A stretch of DNA of 64,000 nt from JAUNSR01 sp036655755 (lineage in GTDB: Bacteria; Bacteroidota; Bacteroidia; Bacteroidales; JAUNSR01): positions 1-64,000 of the forward strand of contig JAVVPN010000002.1 in assembly GCA_036655755.1 (NCBI GenBank), written 5' to 3'. Both the position numbers and the translations under genes were made by a program. Below the pieces are notes generated by a model that had not been told where the DNA came from, did not search any database, and saw only the letters and a program-made list of their open reading frames with translations. This document shows positions 26,531 to 34,883 of this stretch, in pieces. Position 1 is the first letter of the stretch; every line of letters begins with the position of its first letter.

Positions 26531-26788
26531 TTAATGCAGATCGAAATCGTATTCTTCCAGTTCTTCCCGATTAGGATACATATCGGACCAGATATTATCT
26601 GCTTCCCCTTTATTAAGGAAATAAGACCGGAATCCCTTGCGATCTGAATAACCCATCTCTTCACACCAATTTTTATATTGTTGTTTCAGATCGGGATGGT
26701 GTTCAATTTCTTCTCTGAAATTCTCTTCAGCTAATTCCATGTCGTTAAATTGGGACATGTGAAATTCAAATAGTTCTGTTATTTCCAT
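26531..26788 (-). CDS. Small acidic protein of unknown function
   Basis: An 85-aa soluble protein, strongly acidic and rich in aromatic residues (NIWSDMYPNREELEEYDFDLH at the C-terminus). It has no signal peptide, membrane segment or recognised domain. The predicted structure is mostly helical. It is upstream of the flavodiiron gene with a TATTTTTG -7 element in front, so it may be co-transcribed with it. I do not recognise the family; its proper start, codon use and tight spacing support a real gene. Confidence 0.7.
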   Translation of the reverse strand: MEITELFEFHMSQFNDMELAEENFREEIEHHPDLKQQYKNWCEEMGYSDRKGFRSYFLNKGEADNIWSDMYPNREELEEYDFDLH

Positions 26789-26876
26789 GATGATAAGCGA
26801 TTTAATGTGATGAAGGTCTAATTGAATATTCTTAACAGCTGGTTTGAGCCACTGTACTCTTAGTATATAGTCATTG

Positions 26877-26884
26877 CAAAAATA
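26877..26884 (-). promoter_or_regulatory. -7 element for the acidic protein/flavodiiron pair
   Basis: Reads TATTTTTG on the minus strand, matching TAnnTTTG, about 90 bp upstream of the start codon. Confidence 0.45.
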
Positions 26885-26997
26885 AGATAATTTGTTGTGA
26901 AATCAACATGTTCTGATTTGGTTTGCGCTCTAATTTTGTTGAGATAATGAATTTAAGGAGTGGTTTTTAATAATGGTATTTTTATTTAAGAAAGAAA

Positions 26998-27034
26998 AAC
27001 CATTTAAAGGAGAGAAAATCTCTTTTAAATGGTT
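26998..27034 (-). terminator. Terminator of the hypF-hypA-hypB operon
   Basis: A 16-bp stem with one G-U (26998-27013 with 27019-27034) follows hypB by 28 bp on the minus strand and leads into a T-rich run. Confidence 0.8.
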
Positions 27035-27062
27035 CTTTTCGGCATCACTTCTGAAAGGGAGG

Positions 27063-28394
27063 TTATCCCTGATTCTCTAGAATAAGATAGTAATATTGAT
27101 CGTTTTCAAAGGCTTCGCTTACATGTAGGCCAATCTCTTCGAATCGTTTTTTCTGATTTTCGGCTGATAAAAGCAGAGAGGTTTGCAGTCTGTCATCTTT
27201 GCCGGTATGGAGTTTGTTCAAAAACTCTCTACTCTGATCATGGGCAATCATAAGTTTCCCTCCCGGAGTAAGATGTTGCATCAGGCGAGTAATCGTGTTT
27301 GATTTTTTCTCAATATGAGGAAAGACTGAAAAAAGAATAATCTTATCGAATTTATCCCCTAAATGCGACGTTTCAATATCCATGATCTGAAAATGCACAT
27401 TTTCTTTCATTGCAAATTTTTTGCGGGCTTCCAGAATCATTTCCGGTGAGATGTCTACGCCTAGAATGCTTCCTTTCGGACTTCTTTTTTCGAGGTAAGG
27501 AATCAAAATACCAGTTCCTGTGCCTACATCCAGAATATGATCCTCCGGAGTTATGTTTAGTTTTTCCAAAAGAAAGTTGATTTTATCCGGATTTACATGG
27601 TTGGTAATATCCCAATGCGCGGCTCGTTCATCGAAAAAGGACCGTTGGGGGGCGATGGGTTGAATTTCAGCCAACGATTTCATAATCCAGTTACACCACT
27701 CATCCACACCTTCTCCTGTGGTTGCTGATACTTCGAAGATGGTAAGTTTTGGGTTTACTTTGAGTAGGTTCTCTTTCAAAGTCTCTATATTGGCGTTCAG
27801 ATATGGCAGCAGGTCAATCTTATTGATTACACAGATGTCTGATTCATAAAACATCTGAGGGTATTTAAGGGGCTTGTCGTCTCCTTCTGTAGTACTGATT
27901 ATCACGACTTTCTTGTTTTCGCCCAAAGCGAATATCGCTGGACAAACCAGATTACCCACATTTTCGATAAACAGTAATGATCCGTTATCCGGGTTCAGAC
28001 GCGTCACGGCATTATATACCATTTCAGATTCAAGATGACAACCGTTACCTGTATTTATCTGTATTGCCGGAATACCATATGTGCGGATTCGGTCAGCATC
28101 GTTAGAGGTTTGCTGATCACCTTCTATTACATAGATATATACTTGATCGGCCAGTTTTTGAATTGTCTTTTCGAGCAATGTTGTTTTTCCGGATCCGGGC
28201 GAGCTCATCAGGTTGAGAGCAAAAATATTTCGGGCTGCTAAATATCCTTTTACTCGCTCTGCGATTGTATTATTCCGTGTCAGAATATCCTCTTCAAGTA
28301 CGATTTTACCATGATCTTCATGGGTATGATTATGGTCATGGTCTGAATGGTGATGATGGTGTTCGGATGGGCCACATCCACAAGTACTACACAT
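27063..28394 (-). CDS. hypB: HypB nickel GTPase fused to a SAM methyltransferase
   Basis: A 443-aa two-domain protein. Residues 1-240 are HypB, the GTPase that inserts nickel into [NiFe] hydrogenase: an N-terminal MCSTCGCG metal site, a His-rich stretch (about 12-28), the P-loop SSPGSGKTT, EGDQQTSNDADR and NKIDLL. HypB normally ends here. The remaining 200 residues form a class I SAM-dependent methyltransferase: AAHWDITNHVNP, motif I ILDVGTGTGI, motif II-like GVDISPEMILEARKKF and LTPGGKLMIAHD. The reading frame is continuous across the junction, so this is a true fusion in the given sequence. The methylation target is unknown. It is the last gene of hypF-hypA-hypB. Confidence 0.92.
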   Translation of the reverse strand: MCSTCGCGPSEHHHHHSDHDHNHTHEDHGKIVLEEDILTRNNTIAERVKGYLAARNIFALNLMSSPGSGKTTLLEKTIQKLADQVYIYVIEGDQQTSNDADRIRTYGIPAIQINTGNGCHLESEMVYNAVTRLNPDNGSLLFIENVGNLVCPAIFALGENKKVVIISTTEGDDKPLKYPQMFYESDICVINKIDLLPYLNANIETLKENLLKVNPKLTIFEVSATTGEGVDEWCNWIMKSLAEIQPIAPQRSFFDERAAHWDITNHVNPDKINFLLEKLNITPEDHILDVGTGTGILIPYLEKRSPKGSILGVDISPEMILEARKKFAMKENVHFQIMDIETSHLGDKFDKIILFSVFPHIEKKSNTITRLMQHLTPGGKLMIAHDQSREFLNKLHTGKDDRLQTSLLLSAENQKKRFEEIGLHVSEAFENDQYYYLILENQG

Positions 28395-28404
28395 ATATTA
28401 TAAA

Positions 28405-28746
28405 TTAATCGATTAGTAATGATTTTAATTTTAACTCTTTACCGGCAATTAAGGTTCGGTCGAACGAACCACAGGCTGGGCACATTTCCAGTAATTCACG
28501 GACAGAATACTCATCTCCGCATTGATTGCATCTGCATTTTCCGTCTAGCGGATGAATTAAGACTTTACATCCTTCTAATTCTGTATTTCGTACTACAGAT
28601 TCGAGTACGAATGATAAAGCTTCCGTATCTACCCCCGAAAGTTTTCCCACTTCAATCTCAATTTCCGTCACCCTTTGTGCGTGGTGAGATTGGGCCTCTT
28701 TTTGAGCAAGCTCTAAAATGCTCAGAGCAATTGATAATTCATGCAT
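28405..28746 (-). CDS. hypA: Hydrogenase nickel incorporation protein HypA
   Basis: A 113-aa nickel metallochaperone that works with HypB. The N-terminal MHEL, with the Ni-binding His2, is intact, and the zinc site has two CxxC pairs (CNQC and CPAC, about residues 75-95). Its length is standard. The start codon overlaps the end of hypF by 8 bp and hypB follows 10 bp after, so the three are translated from one transcript. Confidence 0.95.
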   Translation of the reverse strand: MHELSIALSILELAQKEAQSHHAQRVTEIEIEVGKLSGVDTEALSFVLESVVRNTELEGCKVLIHPLDGKCRCNQCGDEYSVRELLEMCPACGSFDRTLIAGKELKLKSLLID

Positions 28747-31021
28747 ATTCTTTTTTTCTTAAGGATGCCGCAATACAAATTTGACCTAAAGAGATACCTC
28801 CGTCGTTTGCTGGATATAATTGGGGGACAACTGGGCTAAAGCCTCTTTTTGTTAATCCTTTTTCCACTTGCTCGGAAAGTCGTCTGTTTTGAAAACACCC
28901 TCCGGTAAGAATTACTTCGCGTGGGAGATCATATTTTTGGAAAATAAGTTCGGTCTGCTGTAATAATTGTTGAGCAAATGTATTGTGAAACTTTGCCGCT
29001 ATCAGGGATGTCCGTACCCCTTTCTGAACATCTTCTGCTATATGGTTTAACAAAGAACAACATTTAAGTGGGTTTAGTTCGTCGATCGGGTAACGGAGTT
29101 GATAATTGTCCTCAGCCAGATGCTCAAGGCGAAGCGGGGCTTCAGCCTGAAAAGAAGCGATGTCGCAACACCCCAGCATGGCAGAAACCGCATCAAACAA
29201 TCGTCCTGCACCGCAACTTTGAGGAGCATTGATTTGTTGGCGTGTCATTTTACGAATCAACTCCATTTCGGGAGCATGTAAGTCCGCTATTTGTGCCGGA
29301 ATAGGTATTTTATAGTGTTCCAAAAAAGCAATCGCAAGGCGCCAGGGTTCTTTTATGGCTTTATCTCCTCCCGGAATCGGGATGTAATCCAGATGTGCTT
29401 CGCGCGAGAATTGTTCATGGTCGCAAATAAGAAATTCCCCTCCCCATATTTTTCCATCTGTCCCAAATCCTGTCCCATCTAAAACAATCGCAAGATGATT
29501 TCCCGATAGATGATTCTCTTCCATACAAGCAACCGCATGAGCATGGTGGTGTTGAACCATATATAATTGTCCATTCGATTCTGATGCTAGTTTGGCTGCA
29601 TGTCGGGTTGAAAAATAATCAGGATGCATATCACATACGTATGTGGTAGGAGAGAACCTGAAAAGGCGGCAGAAGTGGCGAATTGCTTCTTTATAAAAAT
29701 CGAGTGTTTCTATATTTTTAAGATCGCCGATGTATTGGCTCAGAATTGCTTCGTTGTCTTTGCCAATAGCGAATGTGTTTACTTTTTCGGGACCAAACGC
29801 CAGGATTCCTTCCATGTATAGGGCGCTTTTATGAGTAGTGGGTACATATCCCCGTGAGCGACGTAAAATACGGGGTGTATCATTAATTAATTGTATAATT
29901 GAATCATCCGTTCTGTTTACAATTTCGCGGTCATGATCACCTTGTAGATGACATTCCGGAAGAAGTTTTGCTGAGGCTTCCTGATTATCCGTAATAATGG
30001 GTTCGTCATGAAGGTTCCCGCTTGTAAATATCAGGGCATCCGTTTTAAGCTGCTCAAAAAGTAGATAATGGGCCGGTAAATATGGAAGTACCACCCCGAA
30101 GGTATCTAATCCGCCATTTATACTGGTATTTAATTCTTTTTCCGGTTTGCGGTGTAATAATACAATCGGCCTTTGCCAGGAGGTAAGCGCTTTTTCTTCT
30201 TCTTTTGAAAGAATCATATACTTTCTAACCTCGTTTTCAGAACGAAACATCAAAGCAAATGGTTTTGCATCGCGTTTTTTAAGGCTGCGCATCTGTAATA
30301 CCGCTTTCGGATTAAATGCATCACAGATCAGGTTATATCCCCCTAATCCTTTTAGGGATAATAGTTCGCCATTTTCTATATGACCAGCCAACCGTTGAAA
30401 AAAATGATCGGGAGATACATAATTATGGAGCAGAGTCCCCTCTTTATTTAATTGGGTGAGATAATAAGAGGGCCCACAAGTGTTGCATGCCGTTGGTTGA
30501 GCATGAAACCGTCTGTCTGTTATTTTAACATATTCTTCAAAACACTCAGGGCACATCGAATAAGGTTGCATTGAAGTGTGTGTACGATCATACGGTAATT
30601 CGCGGATAATGCTAAAGCGTGGACCACAGTGTGTACAATTAATAAAAGGATAATCTATACGTCTTACCTGTTGCTTCATGTCATTCAGGCAATCTGTGCA
30701 TACGGCAATATCAGGTGATACATGCGTAACGCGGTCGGAAACAGAATCGCTATGGGAAATCGTAAACTCCTTCCGATAAGGGATCCCGTCCAGTACTTCC
30801 ACGCTGATTTTATTAATATCCGAAGCGAATGGTTTCTCTTTCTGTATACGCTTTAAAAAAAGATTTTTATCTGTTTCTGAAGCTTCAATTTCAATATTTA
30901 CCCCCTCATTATTATTATGCACTTCGCCGTTAAGATGCATCTCGAGGGCAATGCGATAAATAAAGGGCCGGAAACCAACTCCCTGAACTAATCCGATAAT
31001 GTGAATACGATAAATGTGCAT
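28739..31021 (-). CDS. hypF: Carbamoyltransferase HypF
   Basis: A 760-aa maturation enzyme that makes thiocarbamate on HypE from carbamoyl phosphate, the first step to the CN ligands of the NiFe centre. The start is ATG 31021, giving MHIYRIHIIGLVQGVGFRPF; an in-frame extension upstream would run through hypC and is rejected. In order: acylphosphatase domain (1-90), two zinc fingers with CTDC/CTHC and CPEC/CNTC (about 105-180), a YrdC-like domain (about 195-380), and a Kae1-like domain with HHHAHAVACMEEN. All are intact. It is divergent from hypC with 88 bp between. Confidence 0.95.
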   Translation of the reverse strand: MHIYRIHIIGLVQGVGFRPFIYRIALEMHLNGEVHNNNEGVNIEIEASETDKNLFLKRIQKEKPFASDINKISVEVLDGIPYRKEFTISHSDSVSDRVTHVSPDIAVCTDCLNDMKQQVRRIDYPFINCTHCGPRFSIIRELPYDRTHTSMQPYSMCPECFEEYVKITDRRFHAQPTACNTCGPSYYLTQLNKEGTLLHNYVSPDHFFQRLAGHIENGELLSLKGLGGYNLICDAFNPKAVLQMRSLKKRDAKPFALMFRSENEVRKYMILSKEEEKALTSWQRPIVLLHRKPEKELNTSINGGLDTFGVVLPYLPAHYLLFEQLKTDALIFTSGNLHDEPIITDNQEASAKLLPECHLQGDHDREIVNRTDDSIIQLINDTPRILRRSRGYVPTTHKSALYMEGILAFGPEKVNTFAIGKDNEAILSQYIGDLKNIETLDFYKEAIRHFCRLFRFSPTTYVCDMHPDYFSTRHAAKLASESNGQLYMVQHHHAHAVACMEENHLSGNHLAIVLDGTGFGTDGKIWGGEFLICDHEQFSREAHLDYIPIPGGDKAIKEPWRLAIAFLEHYKIPIPAQIADLHAPEMELIRKMTRQQINAPQSCGAGRLFDAVSAMLGCCDIASFQAEAPLRLEHLAEDNYQLRYPIDELNPLKCCSLLNHIAEDVQKGVRTSLIAAKFHNTFAQQLLQQTELIFQKYDLPREVILTGGCFQNRRLSEQVEKGLTKRGFSPVVPQLYPANDGGISLGQICIAASLRKKEYA

Positions 31022-31109
31022 GGCAAATATTGTTGAGTACAGAATTAAACAATCCTTAAAGGGAGTTTGTTTAATTGTCGAAATTTTGATAAACAAAAAA
31101 TAAGAAGCT

Positions 31110-31361
31110 ATGTGTTTGGCTATACCTGGAAAAATCATCTCCATAGATACATCCATTCCCGACCTGAAGATGGCCCGTGTGGATTTTGGAGGTGTTATAA
31201 AAAATATCTGTATAGAATGGACGGATGCCAAGGTCGACGAATATATCCTTGCGCATGCGGGCGTAGCGCTTTGTAAAGTGGATACACAGGAAGCGCTAAA
31301 ATCAATTGATGCTTTTCATAAGATCATGATTGATCTTGAATTGCCGGCTTCGCTTTCATAA
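31110..31361 (+). CDS. hypC: Hydrogenase assembly chaperone HypC
   Basis: An 83-aa chaperone that, with HypD, carries the Fe(CN)2CO unit to the large subunit. It begins MCLAIPGK, with the essential Cys2, and has DFGGVIKNICIEW and YILAHAGVAL motifs. Length is typical. It is the first gene of the rightward hydrogenase operon; hypD follows 2 bp after its stop. Confidence 0.95.
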   Translation: MCLAIPGKIISIDTSIPDLKMARVDFGGVIKNICIEWTDAKVDEYILAHAGVALCKVDTQEALKSIDAFHKIMIDLELPASLS

Positions 31362-31363
31362 AG

Positions 31364-32470
31364 ATGAGTATCATGGAAATGGCATTACCTACTTTCAGAG
31401 AGAAAGAGTATGTAGAAACGTTGTTAAAAGCGATTAGAAAGCGAAGCGATGCTCCCTGGTCGATTATGGAAATTTGTGGTGGTCAGACCCATGCGATAGC
31501 CCGGTATCGGTTGGAAGAGTTACTTCCGGCCAATATCCGTTTGATACATGGTCCCGGGTGTCCGGTATGTGTTACTTCAGAATCGACTGTAAAAGAAGCA
31601 ATCGAAATAGCCTGTATGCCCAATGTGATTTTTACCACCTTTGGCGATATGCTGCGAGTGCCGGGCGGAGGAAACTCCCTGATGAGTGTCCGGGCAGCGG
31701 GTGCAGATGTAAGAATGGTATATTCCCCGTTGGATGCAGTTCGGTTAGCTGCTGAAAATCCGGATCGGGAAGTGGTCTTTTTTGGTATTGGTTTCGAGAC
31801 TACCGCGCCTGTACATGCGCTGGCTATTCAGGAAGCCAGTCGTCTACAGCTCCGTAACTTCAGTGTATTATCATCTTTGGTATTGGTTCCGCCGGCTATC
31901 CGGGAATTGATGAAAGATCCCGAAAATCAGATTCAGGCACTTCTTGCAGCCGGGCATGTTTGTGCTGTGACGGGGTATCATGATTATCATCAGTTAGCCC
32001 TGAATAATCATTTACCTGTGAGCATAACAGGCTTTGAGCCGGCAGATATTTTATGGGGCATTTATAATTGTATAGATCAGCTTGAAAAAAAGGAATATAG
32101 CGTTCGTAATGCATATTCCCGGATGGTTAAAGAATAGGGTAATGTTCGGGCAACCAGCTTAATGTCGCGGGTTTTTGAAACGTGCGACCGCGAGTGGAGA
32201 GGTCTGGGTGTTATTCCTGAAAGCGGATTAAGAATCCGTAAAGATTATGAACTATATGATACATCACTACGTTTTAAAATAAACCTGAAAGAGTCTCAAG
32301 AAAATAAAGAATGCCGGTCAGGGGAAGTTCTGAAAGGTAAAATTACCCCTTTTGCTTGTCCTGCTTTTGGTACTTCTTGTACTCCTGACCATCCATTGGG
32401 GGCTGCTATGGTCTCTTCAGAAGGAGCCTGTGCGGCTTACTTTAAATATAATCCTATCATAAGAAAATAA
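31364..32470 (+). pseudogene. hypD: HypD, interrupted by one in-frame amber codon
   Basis: Scaffold protein for assembly of Fe(CN)2CO. The reading frame is open from 31364 to 32134, has TAG at 32135-32137, then continues in the same frame to 32470. The two parts join as ...YSRMVKE-[TAG]-GNVRATSLMSRVFE, exactly where HypD proteins have a continuous segment. The first part has Cys38 (CGGQTH) and Cys66/Cys69 (GPGCPVC); the second has the [4Fe-4S] ligands in the C-x14-C-x6-C-x16-C pattern. So every functional residue remains. TAG is one substitution from GAG, AAG or CAG. It may be a recent mutation, a sequencing error, or be read through. TAG is an ordinary stop for other genes here. Confidence 0.85.
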
Positions 32471-32472
32471 GT

Positions 32473-33504
32473 ATGAATTGTCCTATACCTCATATTGATC
32501 CTACTACTATTCAGCTCTCTCATGGAGGAGGAGGGCGTATGACTCACCAGTTAATAGCGAATCTTTTTTATCCTGCTTTTTCAAATCCATTGCTGAATGA
32601 CCAGCATGATGGTGCCGTTTTTGATTGCGACGGAGCCCGATTGGCTTATACGACCGATTCGTTTGTCGTGGACCCATTGTTTTTTAATGGCGGTAATATC
32701 GGAGATCTGGCTGTGAATGGAACAGTGAACGACCTTACATGCTGTGGTGCGAAACCGCTTTTCTTGACAGCCGCTTTTATTATAGAAGAAGGCTTTAGTA
32801 TGGATCAGTTACGGCTTATTGTAAACTCTATGCGTGACGCAGCTCAAAAAGCCGGCATTTCTATTGTGACAGGCGACACCAAAGTCGTAGATAAAGGGAA
32901 GTGCGATAAAATATTTATTAATACGAGTGGAATCGGCATTGTACCCAAAGGATGTCGGATTCACCCCGACCAAATTGAACCCGGAGATGTGGTAATATTG
33001 AGTGGACCGATAGGAAAACATGGTATTTGTATTCTTTCGTCACGTGAAAACCTTGGATTTGAAACGGCAATAGCAAGTGATACAGCTTCTCTCAATGGCA
33101 TGATTGAGGCATTGCTCGATGAGATACCGGTACATGTCTTACGCGATCCGACCCGGGGAGGAATATCTTCTACATTGAATGAAATAGCAGAAGCGGCAGG
33201 CATGCGTATCGTATTGGAAGAGGAGCAACTGCCGATTCCGGAAGAAGTTGCCTCCGCTTGTGATTTATTGGGAATCGATCCGCTGTATGTGGCAAATGAG
33301 GGTGTCATGATCATTATTGTCCGCGAAGAATATGTAAAGCGTACGCTACAAATCCTACACCGTTTTCCCGAAGGAAAAGATGCGGTAGCAGTTGGTCGGA
33401 TAACCGAAAAGATTCCGGAAGGAGAAGTTGTTTTACATACCTATCTGGGTGGTAATAGAATTGTGGAGATGTTAAGTGGCGAACAATTACCGCGAATCTG
33501 CTGA
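32473..33504 (+). CDS. hypE: Hydrogenase maturation protein HypE
   Basis: A 343-aa PurM-like ATPase that dehydrates the carbamoyl group on its C-terminal cysteine to cyanide. The LSHGGGGRMTHQLI N-terminus, the DSFVVDPLFF and GDIAVNG-like (GDLAVNGTVNDL) motifs, and the flexible tail ending PRIC with the acceptor Cys343 are all present. It lies 2 bp after hypD. An untranslated gap of 121 bp follows before the structural genes, without a clear hairpin. Confidence 0.96.
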   Translation: MNCPIPHIDPTTIQLSHGGGGRMTHQLIANLFYPAFSNPLLNDQHDGAVFDCDGARLAYTTDSFVVDPLFFNGGNIGDLAVNGTVNDLTCCGAKPLFLTAAFIIEEGFSMDQLRLIVNSMRDAAQKAGISIVTGDTKVVDKGKCDKIFINTSGIGIVPKGCRIHPDQIEPGDVVILSGPIGKHGICILSSRENLGFETAIASDTASLNGMIEALLDEIPVHVLRDPTRGGISSTLNEIAEAAGMRIVLEEEQLPIPEEVASACDLLGIDPLYVANEGVMIIIVREEYVKRTLQILHRFPEGKDAVAVGRITEKIPEGEVVLHTYLGGNRIVEMLSGEQLPRIC

Positions 33505-33625
33505 TAAAATAGAATTTAACGAATATAAATTAACCTGACCTTCAACTATGACAACTGTGCGCATATACTGTCCTTAATGCAGATACGGGAATTATAGGTC
33601 TGAAGTGTTTTAATTAGTAGGACAA

Positions 33626-34861
33626 ATGAACGATAAAGAGCTGACCGCGTATCAACATTTACGCAAACGGGGTATATCCCGACGAGATTTCCTGAAGTTC
33701 TGCGGTATCATGGGGTCGATGCTTGGTCTTAAGGCATCCGGAGTAGAGCAGGTGATTGACGCTTTTATGACTAAACCTCGCATTCCTGTATTATGGGAGC
33801 ATTTTCAGGAATGTACTTGTTGTAGTGAATCATTTGTAAGATGTTCTCACCCTATTGTAGAACAAGTCTTGCTTGAAATGATCTCCCTCAATTATTCCGA
33901 TTCATTAATGGCTGCAGCCGGTACCCAGGCTTTGGCTGTAGAAGAAGATACGATTAAAAATAACTACGGGAAATACATTCTTTTGGTGGAAGGTGCGGTA
34001 CCGCTTGGGAATGAGGGTTTTTGTACCATTGGCGGGAAATCAGCACTAGATGTATTAGAACATGCGGCTTCGGGTGCCAAAGCAATTATCGCATGGGGTA
34101 ACTGTGCTTCCTCCGGATGTATTCAGCATGCCCGACCAAATCCTACCGATGCGCAGCCAATCCATAAAATCATTAAAGGGAAACCAATTATCAATGTGCA
34201 GGGATGTCCGCCAATCGCCGATGTCATGGCGGGTGTGATTACCTATATGCTTACATTCGATAAAGTGCCCGAACTCGATCAGCAGTTGCGTCCGTTGGTA
34301 TTTTATGGGCGTCGTATCCATGATACCTGTTATCGTCGTCCATGTTATGATGCCGGTTTGTTCGTGCAGTCATTCGATGACGAAAATGCTAAGAAAGGAT
34401 ATTGTTTGTATTATATGGGTTGTAAGGGCCCGAATACCTTCAATTCTTGTGCGGTTATCAAATGGAATCTGGGTGTAAGCTATCCGATTCAATCAGGTCA
34501 CGGATGTATTGGTTGTGCCGAACCGAATTTCTGGGATTATGAGCCATTCTATAAACATATTCCATATACTTATGGCTTTGGAGTAGAGTCAAATGCGGAT
34601 AAAATTGGAGCAGGATTAGCCGGTATCGCCTTAGGTGGGGTAGCGGCTCATGCGATTGCTACCAATATTCGTAAACGGAAAATGATCAAGGGACATTTGG
34701 GTGAAGATTATACTATTAATCAGGAAGATACGCAAGAAACATTAGCGCATCTTGAAAAAGAGCGAGATGAATTGCTTCAGAAGTCGGCAGATCTGCAAGC
34801 TCAGATAAAAGCAGGAGAAGCAGAAGCAAAAGATACTCCGGATACAGAAATAAAGAAATAA
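33626..34861 (+). CDS. hyaA: [NiFe] hydrogenase small subunit, six-Cys O2-tolerant type
   Basis: Electron-transfer subunit of a membrane-bound group 1 (1d-like) uptake hydrogenase, 411 aa. A Tat signal (SRRDFLKF, residues 18-25) exports the folded dimer. Proximal-cluster cysteines are 63, 65, 66, 160, 165 and 194; 65 and 165 are the two extra cysteines (C19 and C120 in Ralstonia/E. coli Hyd-1 numbering) that form the [4Fe-3S] cluster of O2-tolerant enzymes. The distal (HDTCYRRPC) and medial (CIGC) cluster motifs follow. A membrane anchor lies near 325-345. Unusually, the tail after it (about 365-411) is a charged coiled-coil segment. Large subunit follows after 22 bp. Confidence 0.95.
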   Translation: MNDKELTAYQHLRKRGISRRDFLKFCGIMGSMLGLKASGVEQVIDAFMTKPRIPVLWEHFQECTCCSESFVRCSHPIVEQVLLEMISLNYSDSLMAAAGTQALAVEEDTIKNNYGKYILLVEGAVPLGNEGFCTIGGKSALDVLEHAASGAKAIIAWGNCASSGCIQHARPNPTDAQPIHKIIKGKPIINVQGCPPIADVMAGVITYMLTFDKVPELDQQLRPLVFYGRRIHDTCYRRPCYDAGLFVQSFDDENAKKGYCLYYMGCKGPNTFNSCAVIKWNLGVSYPIQSGHGCIGCAEPNFWDYEPFYKHIPYTYGFGVESNADKIGAGLAGIALGGVAAHAIATNIRKRKMIKGHLGEDYTINQEDTQETLAHLEKERDELLQKSADLQAQIKAGEAEAKDTPDTEIKK

Positions 34862-34883
34862 TAAATTCATATAAAATACGATT

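Noticed and set aside
31022..31231. N-terminal extension of HypF
   Set aside because: It would overlap hypC on the other strand and adds 70 residues unlike the family; ATG 31021 gives the standard acylphosphatase start.
32135..32137. Selenocysteine or pyrrolysine recoding in hypD
   Set aside because: Selenocysteine uses TGA, not TAG. No pyl genes are seen, no family member needs a special residue here, and TAG ends several neighbouring genes normally.
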